A stretch of DNA of 64,000 nt from an uncultured Eubacteriales bacterium (GCA_934463035.1 CAKSIG010000003.1:124001-188000); one strand, 5' to 3'. Counted from the stretch's first letter, positions 17,247 through 26,358 are shown. Made by a program: numbers and translations. Notes: generated by a model from the sequence alone, not told the origin.

Positions 17247-18461
17247 ATGAAATATATGGTTCTGCTTTGCGACGGTATGGCGGATACACCCAATCCCGCA
17301 CTTGACGGCAAAACGCCTATGGAGTGCGCTGTGAAACCTAATATGGATACGCTTGCGAAAAAATCTGAGGTGGGGATATGCCGCACGGTTGCCGACGGTT
17401 TGAAACCGGGCAGCGACGTTGCCAACCTCTCTGTAATGGGCTACGACCCCAAGGTATGCTATACGGGACGTTCGCCGCTTGAAGCCGCTTCTATTGGTAT
17501 TGACCTTAAAGATACCGACGTTACTTTGCGTTGCAACATTGTCACTCTGTCGGATGAGGAAAAATATGAAGATAAGACAATGGTGGATTACTGCGCGGGG
17601 GATATTTCAACCGATGAGGCGCGCGAAATAATCAAGACTGTTGAAGAAAAGCTCGGAAACGATATTTACAGGTTTTACAGCGGCGTCAGCTACCGCCACT
17701 GTCTTGTCGTAGACGGCGGCACAACCGATCTCGGAAATATGACTCCGCCGCACGACATTAGCGGCAGGGTGATAGGCGAATATCTCAGCCAGTCGGAAAA
17801 TGCCCGTCCGCTTATAGAACTTATGAAAAAGAGCTATGACATTTTAAAGGATCACCCTGTTAATAAGGCGCGCGCGGCTCGCGGACTTCACCCTGCAAAC
17901 TCAATTTGGCTGTGGGGAGAGGGAACAAAACCGCAGATTGAAAACTTTAAGCAGAAAAACGGCGTAAGCGGTTGCGTTGTCAGCGCGGTCGATTTGCTCA
18001 AAGGCATTGGTATATGTGCGGGTATGGAAACGCCTGAGGTTGAGGGCGCGACAGGCTACATAGACACGAATTTTGAAGGCAAAGCAAAAGCAGGTATAGA
18101 CGCATTTAAAAACGGCACACAGCTTGTTTACCTGCATTTTGAGGCTCCCGATGAGTGCGGACACAGAGGAGAGGCTCAAAACAAAGTTAAGGCGATTGAG
18201 TATATTGACTCACGAGCCTTGAAACCTATGCTTGATTATTTGCAGGGCTGCGGAGATGATTACCGCATTTTGATAATGCCCGATCACCCGACGCCGCTTG
18301 ATATAAAAACCCATTCGTCACAGCCTGTGCCGTATATGATATATGACAGCAGGGTAAGCAAGAACGGAGTTGATTGTTTTACAGAAAAGAATGCGCTTGA
18401 AACGGGTGTGTTTGTAGAACACGGTCCGTCTATAATGGATAAATTGTTAGAAAAGATATAA
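17247..18461 (+). CDS. apgM: cofactor-independent (archaeal-type) phosphoglycerate mutase
   Basis: 404 aa. Alkaline phosphatase superfamily enzyme interconverting 2- and 3-phosphoglycerate in glycolysis. Metal-site motifs are visible: LLCDGMADTPNP at the N-terminus, the Ser-nucleophile region GSDVANLSVMGYDP, HFEAPDECGHRGE and MPDHPTPLDIKTH, with EHGPSIMDKLL at the end. This is the ApgM type rather than GpmI (~510 aa). ATG 17247 is preferred over ATG 17238 because AAAGGA lies only 2 nt before the latter. Monocistronic. Confidence 0.92.
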   Translation: MKYMVLLCDGMADTPNPALDGKTPMECAVKPNMDTLAKKSEVGICRTVADGLKPGSDVANLSVMGYDPKVCYTGRSPLEAASIGIDLKDTDVTLRCNIVTLSDEEKYEDKTMVDYCAGDISTDEAREIIKTVEEKLGNDIYRFYSGVSYRHCLVVDGGTTDLGNMTPPHDISGRVIGEYLSQSENARPLIELMKKSYDILKDHPVNKARAARGLHPANSIWLWGEGTKPQIENFKQKNGVSGCVVSAVDLLKGIGICAGMETPEVEGATGYIDTNFEGKAKAGIDAFKNGTQLVYLHFEAPDECGHRGEAQNKVKAIEYIDSRALKPMLDYLQGCGDDYRILIMPDHPTPLDIKTHSSQPVPYMIYDSRVSKNGVDCFTEKNALETGVFVEHGPSIMDKLLEKI

Positions 18462-18465
18462 AATT

Positions 18466-18507
18466 ACCGCCGAGTATCGGTTTTACGCTGATACTCGGCG
18501 GTGTTTT
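18466..18507. terminator. bidirectional terminator between apgM and the EamA transporter gene
   Basis: Stem ACCGCCGAGTATC / GATACTCGGCGGT (18466-18478 and 18490-18502) followed by GTTTTT. Confidence 0.88.
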
Positions 18508-19379
18508 TAAACGTTTAATATCATAAGTCCTATAAAGGCGGTAATAACGCCTATTATTGACTGCCTGTTCGGCTTTTCCTTAAATAAAAATGCTGCCATT
18601 AACGAAGAATTTATAAGCGAAAGACCCTGTGACAGGGGATAAAGTATTGCGGAGTTTAAAGTTTTTGCGGCTATCGTTTTAAAGTATGAACACCCGAATA
18701 AACATACAGCCATTATTAAAACGTATATAAACACGGTCTTTTTCATCGGCTCCGCCGACGGGGCTTTCTTTTTTATTATGTAGGTAATAAGCAGAACCGC
18801 AAAGGCGAACAAATATGTGTAAAAATTGAATTTAACAGCGGACATATTTTCTGTTGTTTTCACATACAGCTTTTGCGACAGATCGGAACAGCCGTTGAAC
18901 ACACCGCAAAGCAGAAGAATTATTATTCCGCTTTTCTTCATTTTGCCTTTGAGTTTGTTGTTGTATCCGCACATCAGAAAGACCGATACAAGAAGAACGA
19001 CAATGCCTATTATTTGAGTAAACCTTATGCTTTCGTCAAACATAACCGCGCTTACGGTAATTGGGATCACGGTTCCCAAAAGTAAAAATATGTCAAGCAT
19101 AAGATAGGCGTCTTCTTTAACGCAAAGCAGCCAAAAGACTACAAACAGCGCCGAAGATACGCCCGACATAAGAAATATCAACAGTTCTTTTGATGTTGCC
19201 GCAAGCGAGCTGTGCGAAAACAGGATTATGCAAAGTCCTATAAGCGAACATATAACCATTCTGAAAACATTGATAAAAATCGCGTCGCTGTCATTTTTCA
19301 AATAACCGCTGCTTTTTTTGCCGCAATAACCCTTTGCATTTCCGAGTATTACGGAAATGACCGCAAATAAATATCCCAT
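18507..19379 (-). CDS. EamA/DMT-superfamily transporter
   Basis: 290 aa with about ten hydrophobic segments in two repeats, as in the drug/metabolite transporter superfamily (e.g. FDESIRFTQIIGIVVLLVSVFL closing repeat one and FKEKPNRQSIIGVITAFIGL closing repeat two, the usual EamA end motif). Substrate unknown. ATG 19379 has AGGT 7 nt upstream; the alternative ATG 19385 is too close. It is divergent from an AraC regulator whose upstream region holds a 25-bp direct repeat, so this transporter is a likely regulatory target. Confidence 0.8.
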   Translation of the reverse strand: MGYLFAVISVILGNAKGYCGKKSSGYLKNDSDAIFINVFRMVICSLIGLCIILFSHSSLAATSKELLIFLMSGVSSALFVVFWLLCVKEDAYLMLDIFLLLGTVIPITVSAVMFDESIRFTQIIGIVVLLVSVFLMCGYNNKLKGKMKKSGIIILLLCGVFNGCSDLSQKLYVKTTENMSAVKFNFYTYLFAFAVLLITYIIKKKAPSAEPMKKTVFIYVLIMAVCLFGCSYFKTIAAKTLNSAILYPLSQGLSLINSSLMAAFLFKEKPNRQSIIGVITAFIGLMILNV

Positions 19380-19458
19380 AGTCATACCTGCTTTTTTAAA
19401 ATATATCTCATAAAATTATAACTGTTTTTCTAAGATTTTTGAATGGCAATATAACTAC

Positions 19459-19483
19459 AATATTTGTAAAAAACGATACTGAG
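19459..19483 (+). repeat. direct repeat copy 1 in the EamA-AraC divergent region
   Basis: 25-bp element beginning AATATTTGTAA and ending ATACTGAG. It matches 22 of 25 bases of the copy at 19512-19536, 53 bp away (about five helical turns). Candidate AraC operator. Confidence 0.6.
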
Positions 19484-19511
19484 TGTTGCAAAAACAGCGC
19501 TAATAGGGTAA

Positions 19512-19536
19512 AATATTTGTAATAAACAATACCGAG
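19512..19536 (+). repeat. direct repeat copy 2 in the EamA-AraC divergent region
   Basis: 25-bp element beginning AATATTTGTAA and ending ATACCGAG, running into the GAGGTGA ribosome site of the AraC gene. Occupancy here would block translation initiation or transcription of the regulator. Confidence 0.6.
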
Positions 19537-19545
19537 GTGATGATT

Positions 19546-20352
19546 GTGAACAGAATAGTGCCTTTTGATGAAATGCGTTGTTCGGATTTTTCCTTAAAGA
19601 ATCCGTTGGCGCTTAAACAGGATTATTGGGATAAATACAAAGTATATTCCTGCTTAAATCAGCCTAAACCTGATAATACATTTTTGTTAATAAATGATTG
19701 TAAAGCTGATGTTTTAAGCAATAACGGCAGTCTGACCGTCCAAAAAGGCGACCTGCTTTATATGCCGAAGGGCGCAGAATACCGAATAGATTTTAATGAG
19801 GCAAAGAACGGCGACATTCACAGTATCGTTCTGCATTTCGACCTGTTTGATGAGAACGGGGAAGAATTTGTATTTTCAGCCAATAATGTCACTAAATTCC
19901 GCGCAAACATTGATGTTGTTAATTTTGCTTTTGACGCGGCGGAGGAGTTTAATAAAAAAGACTATTCTCCGTCAAGGCTTTACCGCGATATTTACGGAAT
20001 AATTTATGAGATATTTCAAGCCGACTCTAAAAGGGAAGTCAATAAATACCTGATGACAATAGAAAGAGGAGCAGAATTATTAAGCGATCCCCAATGCGAT
20101 TTGAGCATATCTGAAATAGCAAAAATTTGTATGGTCAGCGAATGTTATTTCAGGCGTTTGTTTTATAAATGCTACGGTAAATCACCTGCAAGGTTTCGCA
20201 ACGAGTGCAGGGTTGAACAGGCAAAAAAACTGCTTATGTCAGATGTGCTTACCGTGACCGAAGTGAGTCAAATGTCAGGATTTTCCGACGTATATTATTT
20301 CAGCAAGGTGTTTAAAAGCATAACGGGCGTGTCCCCTAAAAATTATATGTAA
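19546..20352 (+). CDS. AraC-family transcriptional regulator
   Basis: 268 aa. N-terminal cupin-like sensor (NNGSLTVQKGDLLYMPKGAEY) and C-terminal double helix-turn-helix (LSISEIAKICMVSECYFRRL and TVTEVSQMSGFSDVYYFSK, ending GVSPKNYM). The start is GTG 19546 with GAGGTGA 6 nt upstream; in-frame ATG 19540 lies within that ribosome site. Divergently transcribed from the EamA transporter; the intergenic 25-bp direct repeats suggest autoregulation and control of the transporter. Ligand unknown. Confidence 0.88.
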   Translation: MNRIVPFDEMRCSDFSLKNPLALKQDYWDKYKVYSCLNQPKPDNTFLLINDCKADVLSNNGSLTVQKGDLLYMPKGAEYRIDFNEAKNGDIHSIVLHFDLFDENGEEFVFSANNVTKFRANIDVVNFAFDAAEEFNKKDYSPSRLYRDIYGIIYEIFQADSKREVNKYLMTIERGAELLSDPQCDLSISEIAKICMVSECYFRRLFYKCYGKSPARFRNECRVEQAKKLLMSDVLTVTEVSQMSGFSDVYYFSKVFKSITGVSPKNYM

Positions 20353-20386
20353 AAAACGGTTCCTTTAAGTAAGGAACCGTTTTTTT
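20351..20386. terminator. bidirectional terminator between AraC and rny
   Basis: Stem AAAAAACGGTTCCTT / AAGGAACCGTTTTTT (20351-20365 and 20371-20385) with a five-base loop. Confidence 0.9.
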
Positions 20387-20397
20387 GCGCTGTGTTA

Positions 20398-21951
20398 TTA
20401 TTTTGCGTAGTCAACCGCTCTGCTTTCGCGGATAACGTTGACCTTTATCTGACCCGGATATTCAAGTTCGTTTTCAATACGCTGTGAAATTTCGTGAGCC
20501 ATAATAACCATTTGGTCGTCGGTAACCGCTTCGGGTTTAACTATGATACGTACCTCGCGTCCTGCCTGTATGGCAAAAGAGCCATCGACACCGTTGAAGG
20601 AATTGGCGATTTCCTCAAGTTTTTCAAGACGTTTGATGTAGTTTTCAATGTTTTCGCGGCGTGCGCCCGGACGTGCGGCAGATATAGCGTCTGCTGCCTG
20701 TACTATGCAGGCAATGGTTGTTTTAGCCTCAACCTCGCCGTGGTGAGCGTGAATAGCGTGAATAACCGCTTCGCTTTCTCGGTACTTCTTGGCAACCTCA
20801 ACGCCGAGCTGGATGTGCGAACCCTCCTGCTCGTGGTCAAGAGCCTTGCCTATATCGTGAAGAAGACCCGCGCGTTTTGCAAGGGTAACGTCTTCACCCA
20901 TTTCGGCGGCTATCAAGCCTGAAAGGTGGCAAACTTCAAGCGAGTGATTAAGTACGTTCTGACCGTAGCTTGTACGGTAGCGGAGCTTTCCAAGCAATTT
21001 TACAAGCTCGGGATGCAGGTTATGTATGCCTGCGTCGATCATCGCGCGTTCGCCTTCCTGCTTAATGGTAGCGTTGACTTCCGCCGTAGCCTTGGCAACG
21101 GTTTCCTCAATTCTTGCAGGATGAATACGTCCGTCAAGAATGAGCTTTTCAAGAGCAACTCGCGCTATTTCGCGCCTTACGGGATCAAAGCTCGAAAGGG
21201 TAATGGCTTCGGGTGTGTCGTCAATTATAAGGTCAACGCCCGTGGCGGTTTCAAGTGCGCGGATATTGCGTCCCTCGCGGCCTATTATGCGGCCTTTCAT
21301 TTCATCGTTCGGCAGAGCAACTACCGAAACGGTGGTCTCGGACGAATGGTCGGCGGCACAGCGCTGAATAGCGTGTCCCACAATGTTCTTCGCAATCTTG
21401 TCAGCCTCGTCCTTGGTGCGCTGTTCAAATTCCATTATCTTTACCGCTTTTTCGTGAGTCAACTCACCGTCAAGCATATCAAGCAGGTGTGATTTTGCCT
21501 GCTCCTTGGTAAAGCCTGAAATTTTTTCAAGCAAATCCATCTGGCTCTGCTTGATTCTGTCACATTCTTCAAGTCGGTTGTCAATGTCCTTTGATTTCGC
21601 CGCCAGCTTTTCTTCTTTTGCTTCAAGGTTGTCGAGCTTGCGTTCAAGGGATTCTTCCTTTTGCATCAGTCTGTGTTCCTGACGCTGAACTTCACTTCTG
21701 CGCTCGCGCAGATCCTTTTCGGTGTCCTGACGCAGTTGGTGAATTTCATCTTTTGCCTCTATTAAGGCTTCTTTTTTCTTTGTTTCGGCGTTTTTCATAG
21801 CGTCGCTTAAAATGCGCCTTGCTTCATCTTCGGCAGAGCCTATTGTGGATTCGGCTGATTTTTTACGGTGAGCCGAACCGAGGCAAAAACCGACAACCGC
21901 AAGCACAACGGCGACAACGCCTAATATGATGTAAATTGCTGTATCGGGCAT
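20398..21951 (-). CDS. rny: ribonuclease Y
   Basis: 517 aa endoribonuclease that initiates mRNA decay at the membrane. One N-terminal transmembrane helix (about 5-25), a long coiled coil to about residue 190, a KH domain ([16 protein letters not shown]), then an HD domain ([35 protein letters not shown]). Start at [12 protein letters not shown] 21951; AGGAGGTG lies about 13 nt upstream, a little far, but no other in-frame start is suitable. Monocistronic with a ~180-nt leader from the promoter at 22132-22160. Confidence 0.96.
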   Translation of the reverse strand: MPDTAIYIILGVVAVVLAVVGFCLGSAHRKKSAESTIGSAEDEARRILSDAMKNAETKKKEALIEAKDEIHQLRQDTEKDLRERRSEVQRQEHRLMQKEESLERKLDNLEAKEEKLAAKSKDIDNRLEECDRIKQSQMDLLEKISGFTKEQAKSHLLDMLDGELTHEKAVKIMEFEQRTKDEADKIAKNIVGHAIQRCAADHSSETTVSVVALPNDEMKGRIIGREGRNIRALETATGVDLIIDDTPEAITLSSFDPVRREIARVALEKLILDGRIHPARIEETVAKATAEVNATIKQEGERAMIDAGIHNLHPELVKLLGKLRYRTSYGQNVLNHSLEVCHLSGLIAAEMGEDVTLAKRAGLLHDIGKALDHEQEGSHIQLGVEVAKKYRESEAVIHAIHAHHGEVEAKTTIACIVQAADAISAARPGARRENIENYIKRLEKLEEIANSFNGVDGSFAIQAGREVRIIVKPEAVTDDQMVIMAHEISQRIENELEYPGQIKVNVIRESRAVDYAK

Positions 21952-22131
21952 ATTACAGTATGCACCTCCTGTATATAATAAACACGGTAATTTAAGACTT
22001 ATAAGAGTCAAAACGGGGACCGTGTAATTTTCCCCGTGATAGTAGGCAAGCAAGTATTTAAAGGTATTCGCCATATACGCAATAAAATAGCAAAGCCAAC
22101 GTCGGAATATACCGACGCAATTATCGTAATA

Positions 22132-22160
22132 ATTTTACCACTTAAACGGTGTTATGTCAA
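22132..22160 (-). promoter_or_regulatory. promoter of rny
   Basis: Minus strand TTGACA (22160-22155), 17-nt spacer, TAAAAT (22137-22132). The 323-nt gap 21952-22274 holds this promoter, a small leader hairpin (CGTCGG/CCGACG, about 22110-22127), and the operator and promoter of the GH1 gene; nothing else is visible. Confidence 0.7.
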
Positions 22161-22181
22161 TAAGTTCAAAATCATAAATTA

Positions 22182-22211
22182 TGAGCAATTTTTATAAAAA
22201 ACAAGGCAATT
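22182..22211 (+). promoter_or_regulatory. 21-bp-period direct-repeat operator upstream of GH1
   Basis: Half sites TGAGCAATT (22182-22190) and AAGGCAATT (22203-22211), period 21 bp, with the same 17-nt GAGCAATTTTTATAAAA as the GH3 operator in the same orientation relative to the gene. It lies just upstream of the GH1 promoter. Confidence 0.62.
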
Positions 22212-22217
22212 TTCTTG

Positions 22218-22246
22218 TTGCGTAGCGATTTTCAGTATGCTATCAT
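22218..22246 (+). promoter_or_regulatory. probable promoter of the GH1 gene
   Basis: Poor -35 TTGCGT (22218-22223), 17-nt spacer, TATCAT (22241-22246) preceded by TGC (extended -10). A weak -35 beside an activator site fits regulated expression. Confidence 0.45.
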
Positions 22247-22274
22247 TTAGAAAAAGTTTTTTTGGAGGCAGTTT

Positions 22275-23621
22275 ATGGGATTTAAAAGCGATATGCTGTG
22301 GGGAGCGGCGACGGCAGCGTTTCAGGTTGAGGGCGCGTATGACGAGGAGGGCAGAGGTCTGTCGGTATGGGACGTATTTTGCGAACGGCCTGATAAAATC
22401 CGTAACGGAGATAACGGGAAAGTAGCCTGCGACCATTTCCACCGTTATAAAGAAGATGTTAAACTGCTTAAAGAACTCGGAGTTAATGTATATAGGTTTT
22501 CAATTTCTTGGACGAGAATTTTGCCTGACGGGATAGGACAAATTAACGAAAAGGGAATAGAATTCTATAATAATCTTATAAATGAACTGTTAAGCGCAGG
22601 AATAACCCCGTTTATAACGCTGTTCCATTGGGATTATCCGTATGCGCTTTATAAAAAAGGCGGTTGGCTTAATCCCGAAAGCCCCAAGTGGTTTGGTGAA
22701 TTTGCGCGTGTTGTTGCCGAAAATTTCGGCGACCGCGTGAAAATGTTTGCCACATTTAATGAGCCGCAAATGTTTATGTGGGGACATTCGGGCGGAAATT
22801 CGGCACCCGGTATAGACCTTTCGCCGCGCGAGCTTACAGAAGCGGGATTTAACGTTCTTTTAGCGCACGGAGAGGCGGTCAGGGTCTTACGAAAATGCGT
22901 ACCCGACTGCAAGGTCGGCTGCGTTATATGCACGGGTCAGCCCATTCCGCAAAACGCCGCCGCTTGTAAGCTGGTTACGGAAAAGGAAATGATTGCTTTC
23001 CCCGAAACAGGCTGGGTCTGGAACACACAGTTTTGGGCTGACGCCATTTATAGGGGTGATATTTCGGAGATTGAGGATTTTCAGTCTATGCTGAAATACT
23101 TGCCTGACAATTATAAGACTCTGCTTAAAGAAAAGGTCTGTATGCCGCTTGATTATTGCGGAATAAATGTCTATCAAGGCACATATTTTAAGGCGGACGA
23201 AAACGGAAATATTTTATACAGTCAAATTGATTCCAACACACCCAAAAGTGCGCTTGCTTGGAATATAACGCCCGATGTTCTGTATTGGTGTCCCAAAATG
23301 ATGTATAAAAGATACGGCTTGCCGATAATAGTTGCAGAAAACGGTATGGCTTGCAACGACCTAATAAGCTCCGACGGTGCGGTTCACGACCCTGCCAGAA
23401 TAGATTTTATGGAAAAGTATATAAAAGAACTTGAAAAAAGCACGGAGGACGGCACCGAGGTTGCAGGCTATATTGCTTGGTCATTTATGGATAATTTTGA
23501 GTGGACCGAGGGCTATTGGCCGAGATTCGGTTTGGTTTTTGTAGACTACGCAACTCAAAAGCGCGTGCCGAAAGATTCGTTCTACTATTACAAAAATTTT
23601 ATAGAGTCATATAATGATTAA
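22275..23621 (+). CDS. glycoside hydrolase family 1 beta-glucosidase
   Basis: 448 aa, full GH1 barrel. N-terminal WGAATAAFQVEGAYDEEGRG, acid/base Glu in TFNEPQ, nucleophile Glu in VAENGM, and AWSFMDNFEW near the C-terminus. No signal peptide, so cytoplasmic hydrolysis of imported beta-glucosides; 6-phospho activity cannot be excluded from motifs. TTTTGGAGGCAG precedes ATG 22275. Its operator matches those of the GH3 hexosaminidase and the first AraC gene, suggesting one carbohydrate regulon. Confidence 0.94.
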   Translation: MGFKSDMLWGAATAAFQVEGAYDEEGRGLSVWDVFCERPDKIRNGDNGKVACDHFHRYKEDVKLLKELGVNVYRFSISWTRILPDGIGQINEKGIEFYNNLINELLSAGITPFITLFHWDYPYALYKKGGWLNPESPKWFGEFARVVAENFGDRVKMFATFNEPQMFMWGHSGGNSAPGIDLSPRELTEAGFNVLLAHGEAVRVLRKCVPDCKVGCVICTGQPIPQNAAACKLVTEKEMIAFPETGWVWNTQFWADAIYRGDISEIEDFQSMLKYLPDNYKTLLKEKVCMPLDYCGINVYQGTYFKADENGNILYSQIDSNTPKSALAWNITPDVLYWCPKMMYKRYGLPIIVAENGMACNDLISSDGAVHDPARIDFMEKYIKELEKSTEDGTEVAGYIAWSFMDNFEWTEGYWPRFGLVFVDYATQKRVPKDSFYYYKNFIESYND

Positions 23622-23635
23622 CATTCAAAAAACGC

Positions 23636-23761
23636 CTAGTGCTTGTTGATGTATTCGGCTATTTCAAGCCCCGTAAAACCGCTCATCTGAATATCGGTAA
23701 TTACAATGTCATCGTGGGTCTGCTTTATATAATTCATCAGGTCGGAGTCGTTGTAAAACAT
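23636..23761 (-). pseudogene. remnant of a response-regulator receiver domain
   Basis: A 41-codon open stretch on the minus strand (ATG 23761 to TAG 23636) encodes DDIVITDIQMSGFTGLEIAEYI, the phosphoacceptor (Asp) region of a receiver domain of the YesN type. It lacks both the N-terminal DD pocket and the C-terminal half, so it is a degraded fragment rather than a gene. It sits between the GH1 and FAD oxidoreductase genes and hints at a lost two-component system linked to the glycosidase gene. Confidence 0.7.
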
Positions 23762-23896
23762 GCCTGAATTTCGTCACTTTTTAAAAGTTTGTTGGTTTAT
23801 ATGGTGTTTCGTTGTTTTTTATAACTTTAAAATAGGGACAAAAAAGGTTAAATTTTTATTAACAAAATATAAAACTTGCAAGGAGTAGGATTATAT

Positions 23897-25165
23897 ATGA
23901 AAAATTACGATGTTATAGTTGTCGGCGGAGGATTTGCAGGCGTCGGAGCGGCGGTTGCCTCTGCAAGACTCGGTGCAAAAACTCTCCTGATAGAAAAGGG
24001 CGGCTGTCTCGGCGGCGCCGCCTCCAATTCCTTGGTTCTGCCGTTTATGCGGCATTTTACCGATGTTAAGGCTGACGACGGCACCAAGAAAAAGCTCTAT
24101 TTGGTTCAGGGAATATTTAAGGAAATTGTCGAAAGAGCCAAAAGCCGCGAGGTAGGAGCAGATACATTTTTCAATACCGATTATCTCAAATACATATTAG
24201 ACAATATGCTGTGTGAAAGCGGTGCAGACGTGCTGTTTCACGCAACGTTATCGGGCGCCGAGGTTGAAGACGGAAAGATAAAATCAATAGAGGTATCAAC
24301 TGTAAACGGAAAAAATAAATTCGGGGCGGACTGCTTTGTTGACGCGACGGGGGACGCAAATCTTGCTATGCTGTCGAAATGCGGCTTTCGTCTTGGCAGA
24401 GAATCGGATAGCCTTTGCCAGCCTATGACGCTGTGCTTCCGTGTAACAGGTGTTTCGTTCAATGAGTTTTTCGGTCATTATTCGGAAATTCAGGAGCTTT
24501 ATAAAGAATACCGCCTTGCAGGCAAAATAAAAAATCCGCGTGAGGATATTCTGGTATTCAAAACCTGCAACGAAAATATAATTCATTTTAATTCTACGCG
24601 AATAGTAAAACTGAATCCCACAGATCCGTTCGACCTAAGCCGAGCCGAAATAGAGGGCAGAAAGCAAATGATAGAACTCACCGAGTTTTTAAAAAACAAT
24701 TTTGAGTTTTGCCGAAATATAAGCATTGTATCAAGCGCGGTTTCGGTTGGTGTTCGCGAAAGCCGTATGATAAACGGTGAGCATATTCTCACAGGCGATG
24801 AGCTTGTAAAAACAACAAAATTTGCCGATGCGATAGCCGCAGGCGATTATGACATAGATATACATAATCCCGAGGGCACGGGTACATCACACCACTATTT
24901 TGAAGCAGGCACGTACTATACAATACCGTACCGCAGCTTGGTTGCCAAAGATGTAAGCAATTTGCTGGTCGCCGGACGTTGCATTTCCTGTGACCACGAG
25001 GCGCAGGCTTCAATCAGAATTATGCCGATATGCTGTGCGACGGGACACGCCGCAGGCGTTGCCGCGGCAATAGTTTCAAAGGCAAAGGAACCCGCAAAAA
25101 GCGCAGACGTTAAACTCATTCAAAAAGAATTGAAAAATCAGAACGCATTTATCGGATTAGATTAA
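23897..25165 (+). CDS. FAD-dependent oxidoreductase (FAD_oxidored family)
   Basis: 422 aa. N-terminal Rossmann FAD motif VVGGGFAGVGAAVASARLG, then LLIEKGGCLGGAASNS typical of PF12831-type flavoproteins; C-terminal FAD contact LLVAGRCISCDHEAQASIRIMP and CCATGHAAGVAAA. Start at ATG 23897 (MKNYDVIVV) with AAGGAG upstream; the open frame reaches back to 23876 without a ribosome site. Substrate unknown; family members are often found in carbohydrate or amino-acid clusters of gut Clostridia. The single-gene setting after a glycosidase gives only a weak functional hint. Confidence 0.85.
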   Translation: MKNYDVIVVGGGFAGVGAAVASARLGAKTLLIEKGGCLGGAASNSLVLPFMRHFTDVKADDGTKKKLYLVQGIFKEIVERAKSREVGADTFFNTDYLKYILDNMLCESGADVLFHATLSGAEVEDGKIKSIEVSTVNGKNKFGADCFVDATGDANLAMLSKCGFRLGRESDSLCQPMTLCFRVTGVSFNEFFGHYSEIQELYKEYRLAGKIKNPREDILVFKTCNENIIHFNSTRIVKLNPTDPFDLSRAEIEGRKQMIELTEFLKNNFEFCRNISIVSSAVSVGVRESRMINGEHILTGDELVKTTKFADAIAAGDYDIDIHNPEGTGTSHHYFEAGTYYTIPYRSLVAKDVSNLLVAGRCISCDHEAQASIRIMPICCATGHAAGVAAAIVSKAKEPAKSADVKLIQKELKNQNAFIGLD

Positions 25166-25213
25166 AAAATCAAGTGCATACAGAGTTTATACTCAGTCTG
25201 CACTTGATTTTGT
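25166..25213. terminator. bidirectional terminator between FAD oxidoreductase and xer genes
   Basis: Outer stem AATCAAGTGCA / TGCACTTGATT with a partly paired inner loop (AGAGT/TACTC), flanked by A and T runs. Confidence 0.8.
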
Positions 25214-26187
25214 TATTTTACCTTTGAAAGCGGATTGGAGTCCACCGCTTTTTTAATTTGTGCGTCGGAAACGTGTGTGTATATCTGCGTGGTGCCGAGG
25301 TTTGCGTGACCGAGAATATCCTTTAAAACACGAATATCGACATCCCCGTGCTGATACATAAGCGTGGCGGCGGTGTGGCGCAGCTTGTGGGTCGAAAATC
25401 CCATTCCGCCGAGACCCGCCTTTTCAAGTTGGTTCTTAACTATGTATTGAACGGTTTTCGGACTTATGCGGCGGTGGTTTCGGCTGATGAAAAGCGCGTT
25501 TTTGTCAGCAGTCGGGATACCGTTGTTAGGTCTTACGGTAAGATATTTTTTAAGCGCCGCCTTGCAGGAATCGTTAAGATAAACTATCCGCTCCTTGTTG
25601 CCCTTACCGACTACGGTCATAGTACCCTCGTCTGTAATCGAACCGAGATTGAGCGAGCAAAGCTCTGATAAACGCAGACCGCAGTTAAGAAACAGGACAA
25701 GAATACAGTAATTGCGCTCGGAATACTCACCGTCAACCGAGTCTAATAGCTCAATCGAATTTTCAAGCGTAAGGTGTTTAGGAAGCGATTGCTTTATTTT
25801 CGGTGATTCGAGCAGTTCGGCGGGATTTTCGTCAATCTGGTGGGTGTTGAGCGACAAATATCTGAAAAACATTCTTAGCGTTGAGGTTTTTCTTGCGCGC
25901 GTTGCGGTGTTGTTACCGAGTTCTTCTCTGCAATACACCATAAATGCATACAGATCGGTTATCGTGACCGAACGGGTAAGCTCCAAATCAACGCCGCTTA
26001 TATCAATTTGATTAAATTCGGTGCCTTTTTCAACCTTTCCGCGCACAATAAGCAAATACCTGAAAAATGTGCGCAGGTCAATATAATATCCCTCGACCGA
26101 ACGGGGAGATTTTCCTTTTATAGTTTCGTTGTAGGTTAAAAAGTCGCGTATGAACGCAGGACAATTTTGCAGTATTTCAAGTTTCAT
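25213..26187 (-). CDS. XerC/XerD-type tyrosine recombinase
   Basis: 324 aa. N-terminal SAM-like core-binding domain and C-terminal catalytic domain with the full set of active-site residues: Arg in NCGLRLSELCSL, Lys in GKGNKERIVYL, HKLRH, His in LGHANLGTTQIY and the nucleophile Tyr in that same motif. In the family it resolves chromosome dimers at dif. It is not linked to the prophage, which begins 19 kb away, and sits among housekeeping genes, so a chromosomal Xer role is more likely than phage integration. Confidence 0.88.
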   Translation of the reverse strand: MKLEILQNCPAFIRDFLTYNETIKGKSPRSVEGYYIDLRTFFRYLLIVRGKVEKGTEFNQIDISGVDLELTRSVTITDLYAFMVYCREELGNNTATRARKTSTLRMFFRYLSLNTHQIDENPAELLESPKIKQSLPKHLTLENSIELLDSVDGEYSERNYCILVLFLNCGLRLSELCSLNLGSITDEGTMTVVGKGNKERIVYLNDSCKAALKKYLTVRPNNGIPTADKNALFISRNHRRISPKTVQYIVKNQLEKAGLGGMGFSTHKLRHTAATLMYQHGDVDIRVLKDILGHANLGTTQIYTHVSDAQIKKAVDSNPLSKVK

Positions 26188-26281
26188 AGTTGCAACTCCG
26201 ATAAAGATATATTATCATAGGGCTAATGAGAGTCGAATTTGTTACACCAAATATTATATCACCGTGTCGCAGGTTTTTCAA

Positions 26282-26298
26282 TCTTAAAGAAATCTTAA
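26282..26298 (+). repeat. TCTTAA direct repeats with an 11-bp period upstream of the OmpR-type regulator
   Basis: TCTTAA at 26282-26287 and 26293-26298. OmpR/PhoB-family regulators bind hexamer direct repeats spaced 11 bp, so autoregulation is plausible. Confidence 0.4.
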
Positions 26299-26310
26299 TA
26301 TTTTGAACGG

Positions 26311-26339
26311 TTTAAACTTAATAATTTTTATGGTAGAAT
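26311..26339 (+). promoter_or_regulatory. candidate promoter of the VanR-like regulator
   Basis: TTTAAA (26311-26316), 17-nt spacer, TAGAAT (26334-26339), directly upstream of the ribosome site; the weak -35 fits activator dependence. Confidence 0.4.
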
Positions 26340-26358
26340 AATGTCGGGAGTTGAGAGA

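Noticed and set aside
25213..26187. Considered the tyrosine recombinase as the prophage integrase
   Set aside because: It lies 19 kb from the phage genes among host genes, has its own terminator and resembles chromosomal XerC/D in length and motifs.
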